Source: Chloroflexota bacterium
GTDB taxonomy: Bacteria; Chloroflexota; Limnocylindria; Limnocylindrales; CSP1-4
Reading direction: 5' to 3'
Length of the DNA: 6,300 nt
NCBI GenBank assembly: GCA_021785115.1
Contig: JAJYGO010000165.1
Coordinates: forward strand, 1-6,300
Part shown: one piece after another, positions 1 through 6,300 of the stretch
Layout of the letters: the number at the start of each line of letters is the position of its first letter
Numbering within the stretch: the stretch's first letter is position 1
Made by a program: the position numbers and the translations under genes
The notes under the pieces: model-generated
The model's input: the letters and a program-made list of their open reading frames with translations, nothing else
Databases searched by the model: none
What the model was told of the DNA's origin: nothing

Positions 1-3000
1 GGTCCGCCGCCGGGGCGTTTCGATTCTCCGCCCCGACGCTCGATGGGGACGCTCGCCCGGTCACCGACCAGGCGCCCCACCCGCAGACCTTGACCTCCTC
101 GAGCGTGTACCCGGCGTCGAGGACTGCCCCGACGTCCTGCTCGTTCTCGACGAGCCAGATCGGACGCCCGTCGCCCCAGCGCTTGTCCACCTCGTGGACC
201 GCCTCGCTGCCGGCGAGGACGAGGCCGAGGTCCTGCCGTCTCCCCTGGACCGCCTGCGCGTACCAGAGCGGCGTCATGAGGCTCCACCAGGCCACCAGCC
301 ACGCACCCTGCGGCGCCTGGGCCTCGACGGCATCGACGTAGCATGCCGCCGACGGCGAGGTGGCGCGCGGCGAGTTCATCGGCAGGAGGACGGCCGGGAC
401 GGCGATCGCGAGCACCACGGGCAGGGCACGGACGGCGCGCCCGACACCCGCCGCCGCGCCCGCCACGGCCCGCTCCGCCCCGTCCGCCAGCGCGGTCGCC
501 CCGATCGCCGCGAGGACGCCGGCCACGGCCATCGGGTAGAGCGCATACCGCTCGATGTCGCCATTGGCGTATGTCAGCCGCGCGTAGAGCGTCAGCCCTC
601 CGGTCGCCAGCAGCAGCCACAGCACGCGAAACTGCCGACGGCGTGCCAGGAGGACGGCCCCGCAGCCCGCCAGGGCCATCGCCACGAGGGCGCCGGGCGG
701 CGTGAGCCAGTCCCCCAGGTGCCCGAGCAGGACCGGCAGGTTGCCCAGCGCGGTGCCGGGCCCGGACGCCGAGAGGAAGCCCATGTTCGATGCAAAGTCC
801 GCGCCGGTGACGTAGCGCCAGAAGAGCGCGAGCGTCGTCGGGGCGTAATCGTGGTGGACGGGCGGGTTGGCGGCGGCCCGGATCGGGATGTAGGCGTACA
901 CGGCGAGGCCGGCCGCCAGCGCGATGACAGCCTGCGCGACCGCCCGGGGCCGGCGCAGCACCTGCGGCCGGGCGGTGACGACGTAGACCCCGACCCCCGG
1001 GGCGAGCATCGCGGTCAGTCCGTGGTTCGCCATGGCGACGCCGAACAGGAGCGCTGCCCCCGCGAGCCACCGGTCGGCGCCCAGTGCACCGGCCGTGGCG
1101 CGCCGGTCCCAGCGCAGCAGGACGAGGACGATCGCCAGCGCCAGCAGGACGTGGAGCGGGTGCGGGTCGGCGCGCGCGGAGGTCGCCCAGAACTCGGTCG
1201 TGAGCCCGACGGCGAGTGCCCCCGTTGCAGCGAGCCACGGGCGTGCCCCGAGCCGAACAGCGCACGCCGCGATTGCTCCGACTGCCAGCGCCCCGGCGAC
1301 GGCCGTGACCATGTTGAGCGCAGTGGCCGGGTCCAGGAACGGCAACAGGTGGACCCAGATGAAGCCCAGGATCAGGAAGGTTGGATAGCCGGTCGGGTGG
1401 ACAAGGCCTCCGGTTGCGGCCGCCGCCTGGTAGGCGCCGGTGTCCCAGAACGCGACCCCCGGGGTGAGGCGCCAGAGGAAGGCTGCGAGCGCGACGATGG
1501 TGGTGGCGGCAATGATCCGGGCCGGGGTCAGCGGGGCGAAGCTGATCCGCGCGGTCGCCTTGGGCTCCGGCGCCGACTCCGGCATCGCCTTGGGCGGCGC
1601 TCCCATCGGCCGAGCGGTCCCTCTCGGCCGCTCGCGTCGAGTCCCCGGCCGCTCGCGTCGAGTCCCCGGCCGCTCCTGCTGCATCCAGACCAGCGCCAAC
1701 CCGAGAACCACGAGGCCGGCCGCGAGACCCGCGAGCGCGTCGAGCGGGATGAGCCGCGCCGTGATCGAGTGCGTTCCGGCGCCGACCGGCACCAGCAGCC
1801 CGCCCAGCGCACGCGCCGCCGAGACCGATGCGCCGTCCACGGTCACCTGCCAGTCAGGCCACCACGCACGGTCGATCCACACCCAACCCGCCGCCGGAGC
1901 GGCCACCGTCGCCTCGATCTGGCCGGGCAGCGAGGTGACCGCGCTGCGCGCCACCGCGACGCTGCCGAGCCGCGACGTGTCGATCGTCCAGTCGGTCGGC
2001 GTCGTCGGCACCAGGTGCGAGCCGCCGGGCGCCGCCGTGACCAGTGAGGCTGGGATCCAGTAGGGCGGCTCGAGCGCTTCGCTGTCGCGGCAGAAGACGG
2101 CCTTCGTGGCGGGGACAGTGGCGATGGTCTGCCCTGGGCAGGCCGCCCCGTTGAAGGTGACCACCGTGTCGATGCCGAGGGCGCGCCGCACGTCGTCGCC
2201 GGCGGCGCCGCTGCGCAGGTCGGTCACGAGGGACTCGACCACCGCAAGGTTCAGCGAGCTGAACATCCGGATGTCGGCGACGCCGGCGGCCGCCAGCTGG
2301 TCGGGCATCCCCTCGTACCAGCCCGGCTCGCCGAGGGTGAGCAGGCGATGGGCATCGGCCGCCCGCGCCTCCTGCACGAAGGCCGTCGAGGAGCTGTCGA
2401 ACGCCGGCAGGGTCGCCGTGCTGTTCGGGGCCGTCCCGAAGGCGAAGAGCGGGAGGGCGCCGAGCGACAGCAGCGCCAGTCGCGTCACGCGGCGCGGTCC
2501 GCCTCGCCGCCGGGCGACCGCCACGGCGATGAGCGCCGCTCCGCCGATCGCGACCTCTCCGAGCCTCGGCCAGGGCTGGCCGAGTGCCTCGATCGCCGTC
2601 CTCCGCAGATCGGGCAGGGTCTTGGGGTCCACGAACGAGCTGCTGAACATGTAGACCGCGTTGAAGACGTCGGGCGCCGAGGACAGCATCCACTCGACGA
2701 TGACCCACACCATCGCGACGGCGCCGAATGCGAGGACGGCGAGGCCGAGAGGATCGGGGAGGGATCGCCGCGTCGCGGCCTCACCGCCGGATCGGCCGCT
2801 CGCGCCGACCGCTGCGCCGCCTTCGCTCGCTCTCCCCAGCCCCAGCCGCGCCGCCCCGACCGCCGCCAGGATCCCGATCGCGAGCGATGCGACCATGTAC
2901 GAGCGGACCGGCGACCGCAGCACGTTGAGGAGCGGCACAGCCGTCCACCACGACGGCTGGAACGCGGCCACGATCGGCAGAACGAGCGCCGCCGCGACGA

Positions 3001-4015
3001 GCAGCGCCATCGGGCGCGAGCGACGCAGCGAGAGCGCCACTGCCGCGAGGACCAGGACCGGAATCCCCACGTACGATGCCGCCTCGAGCAGCGCGAACGT
3101 GGAGTCCGGATACCAGATCTTGTAGATGTCCCACCAGCCGTGTGCTGTCGGGACCGCGAAGGCGTTGCTGAAGGCGGTCCCCAGCAGGTCGAACGGCGTG
3201 GCGGCGCTCGCGAACAGGTCGGCGGGCGTCATCGACGAGCTGCGCACCGAGAGCGTCGTCAGGATCGCGGTTGGCAGGAGCTGGACCGCGCCCACCGCCC
3301 CGCCCACCAGCCCGAACGGCACGATCCGCGCGAGCACGCGCGGGCGCGGGGCGGCGGCGACCAGGAGCAAGACCGCGGCGATCCCGGTCAGGAGCCAGGT
3401 GTTGGGGTGGCCGCAGAGCGCCTGGACGCCCCACAGGATCCCGGCGGCAACGGCGTTGCGTCGGGAGGGGAGTCCGCGCCCGGCGAGCGGCAGCAGGACC
3501 CACGGCATCCACCCGTAGGCAGCCACCATGTTGTACCACTCGAGCTTGGAGACGATCGCGCCGCCGAGCACCGCCACCACCACGGCGATCGCCGAGGCCG
3601 TCCGCACCCGTGCGTAGCGCATCGCCAACAGCCCTGCCCCCGTTCCGGCGAGGGTCAGGTGGAGGATCCGGGTGACGTCGAGGGCGGCGAGCGGCGGAAG
3701 CTGGAATATCAGCCAGTTGGGCGGGTAGAACGCCCCGACCTGGCCCTCGGCGTAGAGCGGGAAGCCGAGTCCCATCTGGTCGTTCCAGAGCGGCAGCCGC
3801 CCGGCGGAGAGCGCGTCATGCGCGAAGCTCGCCAGCGGGTAGTCGATCTTGGGCATATCCGGGTTCCAGAGCCAAGGGCCGCTCAGCAGCCCGGGCCGCG
3901 CGGCCGCGATCGCCGCCACGAAGCCGAGCAGGGCGAACAGGAGTGCCGTCCCGCGCGCATCGATGCTGGGACGCGCCAGCCTCCGCTCCAGTCGGGCCGC
4001 GATCCCGCCGGTCAC
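1..4015 (-). CDS. Giant fused membrane protein: YfhO-like N-terminal half + DUF2723 (O-mannosyltransferase-like) C-terminal half; 3' end outside window
   Basis: Seen: the frame starting at the GTG at 4015-4013 is open to the left edge, giving at least 1,338 codons with no stop. Residues 1-777 look YfhO-like. There is a first membrane helix at about 23-39, then an outer loop with D53 and D58, the signature LPLWN (74-78) and QVGAFYPPNW (92-101), and GHPNTW around H203. Many further helices follow, then a soluble beta-rich segment ending in WWPDWQVTVDG (718-728) and a last helix at about 757-777. Residues 779-832 are an Arg/Pro linker. Residues 833-1338 resemble DUF2723: helix 834-850, WDTGAY (857-862), HPTGYP (873-878), DPHPLH (950-955), GDIERYALYP (1152-1161) and an outer C-terminal domain from about 1226. 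Known: both families are GT-C-like, polytopic and linked to surface glycosylation. Inferred: it moves lipid-linked sugars at the outer membrane face. The start is chosen because it overlaps the upstream stop; an in-frame GTG at 4021 is the alternative. Substrate unknown. Family calls are from memory, without a profile search. Confidence 0.88.
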   Translation of the reverse strand, partial: MTGGIAARLERRLARPSIDARGTALLFALLGFVAAIAAARPGLLSGPWLWNPDMPKIDYPLASFAHDALSAGRLPLWNDQMGLGFPLYAEGQVGAFYPPNWLIFQLPPLAALDVTRILHLTLAGTGAGLLAMRYARVRTASAIAVVVAVLGGAIVSKLEWYNMVAAYGWMPWVLLPLAGRGLPSRRNAVAAGILWGVQALCGHPNTWLLTGIAAVLLLVAAAPRPRVLARIVPFGLVGGAVGAVQLLPTAILTTLSVRSSSMTPADLFASAATPFDLLGTAFSNAFAVPTAHGWWDIYKIWYPDSTFALLEAASYVGIPVLVLAAVALSLRRSRPMALLVAAALVLPIVAAFQPSWWTAVPLLNVLRSPVRSYMVASLAIGILAAVGAARLGLGRASEGGAAVGASGRSGGEAATRRSLPDPLGLAVLAFGAVAMVWVIVEWMLSSAPDVFNAVYMFSSSFVDPKTLPDLRRTAIEALGQPWPRLGEVAIGGAALIAVAVARRRGGPRRVTRLALLSLGALPLFAFGTAPNSTATLPAFDSSSTAFVQEARAADAHRLLTLGEPGWYEGMPDQLAAAGVADIRMFSSLNLAVVESLVTDLRSGAAGDDVRRALGIDTVVTFNGAACPGQTIATVPATKAVFCRDSEALEPPYWIPASLVTAAPGGSHLVPTTPTDWTIDTSRLGSVAVARSAVTSLPGQIEATVAAPAAGWVWIDRAWWPDWQVTVDGASVSAARALGGLLVPVGAGTHSITARLIPLDALAGLAAGLVVLGLALVWMQQERPGTRRERPGTRRERPRGTARPMGAPPKAMPESAPEPKATARISFAPLTPARIIAATTIVALAAFLWRLTPGVAFWDTGAYQAAAATGGLVHPTGYPTFLILGFIWVHLLPFLDPATALNMVTAVAGALAVGAIAACAVRLGARPWLAATGALAVGLTTEFWATSARADPHPLHVLLALAIVLVLLRWDRRATAGALGADRWLAGAALLFGVAMANHGLTAMLAPGVGVYVVTARPQVLRRPRAVAQAVIALAAGLAVYAYIPIRAAANPPVHHDYAPTTLALFWRYVTGADFASNMGFLSASGPGTALGNLPVLLGHLGDWLTPPGALVAMALAGCGAVLLARRRQFRVLWLLLATGGLTLYARLTYANGDIERYALYPMAVAGVLAAIGATALADGAERAVAGAAAGVGRAVRALPVVLAIAVPAVLLPMNSPRATSPSAACYVDAVEAQAPQGAWLVAWWSLMTPLWYAQAVQGRRQDLGLVLAGSEAVHEVDKRWGDGRPIWLVENEQDVGAVLDAGYTLEEVKVCGWGAWSVTGRASPSSVGAENRNAPAAD
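1625..1675. repeat. 21-bp in-frame tandem repeat (2.4 copies) in the interdomain linker
   Basis: A 21-base unit occurs at 1625-1645 and again, base for base, at 1646-1666, followed by a nine-base partial third copy to 1675. On the minus strand it encodes seven residues per unit, giving ERPGTRR, ERPGTRR, ERP at residues 781-797 of the fused protein. Identity holds at synonymous positions, which suggests recent duplication by slippage. Because the unit is a multiple of three, copy-number change would not disturb the reading frame. The stretch lies just after the last YfhO-like helix and is strongly positive, so it should face the cytoplasm. Confidence 0.9.
4012..4015 (-). other. GTGA stop/start overlap coupling the two membrane-protein genes
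   Basis: On the minus strand the bases GTGA serve both as the GTG start of the fused YfhO-DUF2723 gene (4015-4013) and as the TGA stop of the upstream glycosyltransferase-like gene (4014-4012). No strong Shine-Dalgarno lies before this GTG, only a weak GGGTGG. This fits translational coupling, with ribosomes that finish the first gene restarting on the second. It also supports a single transcript. An in-frame GTG two codons earlier (4021-4019) would give a slightly longer overlap. Confidence 0.75.
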
Positions 4016-5409
4016 GACCACCCGTTCGTGTAGACGATGGCGATGCCCCAGGCGGCAACGACGAATCCGAGGACGATGGCCAGCGCCGCCTCGAAGGAGA
4101 TCCGACCGCGAAGGCCGTGGACGGTGAGGAGCATCAGGAACGGGTAGATGTCCTGCGCATATCGGTAGCCGAACTGTTCGCCGCCCGGATCCGCGTGGGT
4201 CAGCACCGGCACGAGGATGAGGGCGACGGAGACCCAGGAGCCGATCGTGAACCAGTCACGGACGCGCGCTCTGACGGACCACACGAACAGCGGGGTCGTG
4301 AACAGGATGCTGAGGCCGCCGAGGATGCGCGGCCGCACCCACGGGAAATCGGCGACCTGCACCGGCATGTTCAGGAACATGGCGTACATCTGACGCGGGA
4401 TGCTGTGGATGCTGAAGAAGCCGTACTGGTACTGCTGCTCCGCAAGGAGGCCCGGGATCAGCGCATAGCCGTTCTCGAACGGTGACCCGAAGCGGGCCAC
4501 GTCGTAGGCGAGGTAGAAGGCGAGCGGGAGTGCCGCCGCGGCACCGAACGGGATGACCAGTCGCAGGAAGCCGCGGATGGGCGGTCGCCGGAAGGTCGCC
4601 AGGCCGCCGCCAAGATGCCCGAACGGGGTGCCGCCACCGGCCTCGGAGCGGACCGCGCGGTCGGCGAAGTAGGCGAGGAAGAACGGGAATGCCATCGCGA
4701 CCGGCAGCCGCGACATGGCCGCTCCCGCAAACGCAACGCCGATCAACGGCGCTGGAGCGTCCCACAGGCATCCCGCGATCGCGAGCAGCAGGAAGAGGGT
4801 CGCCACCACGTGGGCGAAGTGCCACGAGGACCCGATCTCCGCCGAGTACCAGACGATCGTCCCGAATGCGTAGACGAGCGTCAGGAGGATCCGGACGGGG
4901 CGCCTCACGCCGACCCGGTGAAGGACCAGCGCCACCAGCGCAACGTTCACGGCGGCGAGGAAGAACGACGCCCACTCCTGGTGGAAGGCGGGGCCGAAGA
5001 GCGCCACCAGCGGCATGAGCACGATTGCCGGGGCGGGCGGGTACACCACGTAGAACAGGCCGTTGGTGGCGGGGATCAGCTCGTTGAGCCCGCTCCCGCT
5101 CTGGCTGAGGCCGAGCTGGCCGTGCAGGAAGGCGTTTGCGAGGGGGACGAAGTAGTCCAGGTTCTGCTTCTGGCCGTGGTTGATCCATGCGTAGACGTAC
5201 CACGCCAGGACACCCAGGAGCCCCGGGATGAGCGCGCGGTCGACGAGCTGTGGCCGCGCCCTGAGCCAGTTGACGAATTCCGCCCCGTAGGTGGTCCCGA
5301 GGTAGGCGCGCAGGCGCTCCATCGAGTGCTCGTTCCTGGCCGGCTGGGGCTCCGTGCGGGAGCGCGGGACGGTATGGGGCGTTGTCCGCGGTGGCACCGA
5401 GCCCGGCAT
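4012..5409 (-). CDS. Polytopic membrane protein, GT-C / GT39-like glycosyltransferase family (substrate unknown)
   Basis: Complete 465-residue protein with about nine or ten hydrophobic helices. The first 29 residues are Pro/Arg-rich and cytoplasmic-looking; helix 1 lies at about 59-76. The first outer loop holds NLDYF (83-87), with D85 in the place where GT-C enzymes usually carry a catalytic acidic residue, followed by NELIPATNG (109-117) and YPPAP (123-127). Later marks are GSSWHFAH (193-200), SRLP (233-236) and GYRYAQDIYPF (414-424), followed by a final helix to the C-terminus. This pattern recalls uncharacterised glycosyltransferases of high-GC bacteria that use polyprenyl-phosphate sugars at the outer face of the membrane; the exact donor and acceptor cannot be read from the sequence. 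The ATG at 5409 is preferred because GGGGAGGA lies just upstream. M30 (5322) is a weaker alternative that would remove the disordered tail. It is the first gene of an operon, and its stop overlaps the start of the giant fused gene, so the two products probably act in one pathway. Confidence 0.9.
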   Translation of the reverse strand: MPGSVPPRTTPHTVPRSRTEPQPARNEHSMERLRAYLGTTYGAEFVNWLRARPQLVDRALIPGLLGVLAWYVYAWINHGQKQNLDYFVPLANAFLHGQLGLSQSGSGLNELIPATNGLFYVVYPPAPAIVLMPLVALFGPAFHQEWASFFLAAVNVALVALVLHRVGVRRPVRILLTLVYAFGTIVWYSAEIGSSWHFAHVVATLFLLLAIAGCLWDAPAPLIGVAFAGAAMSRLPVAMAFPFFLAYFADRAVRSEAGGGTPFGHLGGGLATFRRPPIRGFLRLVIPFGAAAALPLAFYLAYDVARFGSPFENGYALIPGLLAEQQYQYGFFSIHSIPRQMYAMFLNMPVQVADFPWVRPRILGGLSILFTTPLFVWSVRARVRDWFTIGSWVSVALILVPVLTHADPGGEQFGYRYAQDIYPFLMLLTVHGLRGRISFEAALAIVLGFVVAAWGIAIVYTNGWS

Positions 5410-5420
5410 GGTTCCTCCCC
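5410..5420 (-). promoter_or_regulatory. Shine-Dalgarno of the 465-residue membrane protein
   Basis: Immediately before the ATG at 5409 the minus strand reads GGGGAGGAACC. The GGAGG core pairs well with the 3' end of 16S rRNA, but at four bases the spacing is slightly short. This strong site is the reason for choosing the start at 5409 rather than M30 at 5322, which has only AGGA eleven bases upstream. Confidence 0.7.
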
Positions 5421-5525
5421 AGATGCTCAGCGCACAGCGTATGGGAAGCTCTGCCCCCCCGCTACGCGCCCTGGAAACACCCCGGGGCGTGACAGGCGTC
5501 GCCCGGCGAGCCGAGAATCGCGTGC
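5410..5525. promoter_or_regulatory. Divergent intergenic region between the membrane-protein operon and dinB
   Basis: These 116 bases are the only non-coding DNA in the window and must hold, or lie next to, the promoters of both divergent transcription units unless dinB is read from elsewhere. I see no convincing -35/-10 pair on either strand; CATACG on the minus strand near 5436-5441 is a weak possible -10 element. There is no match to the Gram-positive LexA box (CGAAC-N4-GTTCG) or to the E. coli form, so SOS control of dinB is not supported by what can be read. The region contains a run of seven C (5454-5460) and a short CCCCGGGG palindrome (5480-5487), neither of which can be given a role. 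Confidence 0.5.
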
Positions 5526-6300
5526 GTGACCGCTCGCACGATCCTGCACGTGGACCTCGACGCGTTCTTCGCGGCCGTGGAGCAGCGCGACCATCCCGAG
5601 CTGCGCGGCAAGCCCGTCATCGTGGGCGGCGGCGGTCCCGACGACCGGGGCGTCGTCAGCACGGCCAGCTACGAGGCGCGCAAGTTCGGCGTCCACTCGG
5701 CCATGCCGCTGCGGACCGCCGGGCGGCTCTGCCCACAGGGCATCTTCGTGCCGGTCGACGGGCGCAAGTACCAGGCCGAGAGCCGCCGGGTGATGGCGAT
5801 CCTGCGCAGGTTCACCCCCCAGGTGCAGCCGGTCTCGATCGACGAGGCCTTCCTCGACGTCACGGCCTCGCGAGCGCTGTTCGGCGACGGGGAGGCGATC
5901 GGCCGGCTGATCAAGAGCGCCGTCCACGACGAGACGGGCCTGACGATCTCGGTGGGCGTGGCGACGACGAAGCTGGTGGCGAAGGTGGCGTCGGACCTGC
6001 GCAAGCCCGACGGCCTGGTGGTGGTCCCGCCGGGCGAGGAGGCCGCCTTCCTGGCGCCGCTCCCGATCTCGCGCCTGTGGGGCGTAGGCGAGAAGACGGC
6101 CGCTGCCCTCGCCGAGTACGGGGTGAGGACGATCGGCGACCTGGCGTCGCTGCCGGCGGACGCGCTGGAGCGGCGGCTGGGCAAGCACGGGGCGTCGCTG
6201 GTGGAGCGGGCGCACGGGGTCGACCCGGACCCGGTGGCGGGCGGCGAGGCGGCGAAGTCGATCGGCCACGAGCACACGTTCGACCGGGACACGGCGGATC
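5526..6300 (+). CDS. dinB: DNA polymerase IV (Y-family translesion polymerase), N-terminal 258 codons, 3' end outside window
   Basis: Y-family polymerase that copies past damaged bases with low fidelity in the cytoplasm. The start of the protein matches the family: HVDLDAFFAAVEQ (8-20) carries the metal-binding D10, and F15 sits at the steric-gate position that excludes ribonucleotides. VVSTASYEARKFGV lies in the fingers region. VSIDEAFLDVT has the other two catalytic acids, D106 and E107, spaced from D10 as in archaeal Dpo4. SVGVATTKLVAKVASDLRKPDG completes the palm. A helix-hairpin-helix segment (about 181-210, with GVGEKTA) forms the thumb. KSIGHEHTFDRD (near 244-256) begins the little-finger domain, where the window ends. 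Roughly two-thirds of a usual 350-420-residue enzyme is present, with all catalytic residues intact. The GTG at 5526 is chosen because an in-frame TGA lies at 5490-5492 and the N-terminus then has family length. No clear Shine-Dalgarno precedes it. It is transcribed away from the membrane-protein operon and is functionally unrelated to it. Confidence 0.96.
   Translation, partial: MTARTILHVDLDAFFAAVEQRDHPELRGKPVIVGGGGPDDRGVVSTASYEARKFGVHSAMPLRTAGRLCPQGIFVPVDGRKYQAESRRVMAILRRFTPQVQPVSIDEAFLDVTASRALFGDGEAIGRLIKSAVHDETGLTISVGVATTKLVAKVASDLRKPDGLVVVPPGEEAAFLAPLPISRLWGVGEKTAAALAEYGVRTIGDLASLPADALERRLGKHGASLVERAHGVDPDPVAGGEAAKSIGHEHTFDRDTAD

Noticed and set aside
1625..1675. Tandem repeat as a possible CRISPR or integration site
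   Set aside because: The copies are directly adjacent with no spacers and lie in frame inside a coding region, so this is a protein repeat.
194..2047. 617-codon open frame on the plus strand
   Set aside because: It lies antisense to the DUF2723 half and the end of the YfhO half. The product is a string of Arg, Asp, Glu, Gly and Pro with no hydrophobic core or family motif, as expected for a shadow frame in GC-rich DNA, while the minus strand gives membrane helices and known motifs.
1854..2708. 284-codon minus-strand frame
   Set aside because: It is in a different frame from the fused gene and rich in Arg and Ala without domains. The overlapping frame encodes recognisable YfhO-like sequence such as WWPDWQVTVDG.
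2781..3539. 252-codon minus-strand frame
   Set aside because: It overlaps the YfhO-like region out of frame. The composition is Arg/Gly/Ala/Pro without motifs, so it is treated as a shadow.
2348..4033. 561-codon open frame on the plus strand
   Set aside because: It is antisense to the YfhO-like half and has the same Arg/Asp/Glu/Gly-rich shadow composition, with no motif and no plausible start signal. It was considered as a nested antisense gene and dropped.
4256..5203. 315-codon minus-strand frame inside the 465-residue gene
   Set aside because: It is a shifted frame of a gene with clear membrane helices, and its own product is Arg/Pro-rich and motif-free.
5480..5487. CCCCGGGG palindrome in the divergent region as a possible operator or terminator
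   Set aside because: It is only eight bases long with non-matching flanks and no loop or T-run. Such palindromes are common by chance in DNA this GC-rich.
4615..5529. 304-codon plus-strand frame antisense to the 465-residue gene
   Set aside because: It has a charged, low-complexity shadow composition. It also ends just past the dinB start in another frame.
5427..6275. 282-codon frame and 5669-6292 207-codon frame antisense to dinB
   Set aside because: The plus strand here encodes DinB with every catalytic residue in place. The antisense products carry no recognisable features.

Overview
The window is very GC-rich bacterial DNA with GTG starts, tight gene packing and strong third-position G/C bias. 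Together with the style of the DinB and membrane-glycosyltransferase sequences, this suggests a high-GC soil or sediment bacterium, perhaps Chloroflexota (Limnocylindria-like) or Actinomycetota. That placement is a guess from composition and remembered family resemblance, not from a marker gene.

Layout. Positions 1-5409 are coding on the minus strand and hold two genes, read right to left. The first (4012-5409) is a complete 465-residue multi-pass membrane protein resembling GT-C glycosyltransferases. Its TGA stop overlaps the GTG start of the second in a GTGA junction at 4012-4015, so the two form an operon. The second gene is the largest object here. Its frame is open from 4015 to the left edge of the window with no stop: at least 1,338 codons, with the stop beyond the edge. 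Because it has no stop inside the window it is easily missed, and the opposite strand carries long, Arg/Asp-rich shadow frames over it. It reads as a fusion of a YfhO-like membrane protein (about residues 1-777), a charged cytoplasmic linker with a 21-bp in-frame tandem repeat (about 779-832), and a DUF2723 / protein-O-mannosyltransferase-like membrane protein (about 833-1338).

A 116-bp divergent intergenic region (5410-5525) separates this operon from a plus-strand gene for the Y-family DNA polymerase IV (dinB, from 5526), which runs off the right edge after 258 codons.

Together the two minus-strand genes encode three GT-C-like membrane modules. The likely role, by inference, is transfer of lipid-linked sugars onto a surface polymer or proteins on the outer face of the membrane. 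The polymerase is unrelated, being a translesion/DNA-damage-tolerance enzyme. I found no RNA genes, CRISPR array, insertion sequence or phage feature. The item most worth a second look is the YfhO-DUF2723 fusion, with its repeat linker and an apparent alanine where the DUF2723 first-loop acidic residue is usually found.
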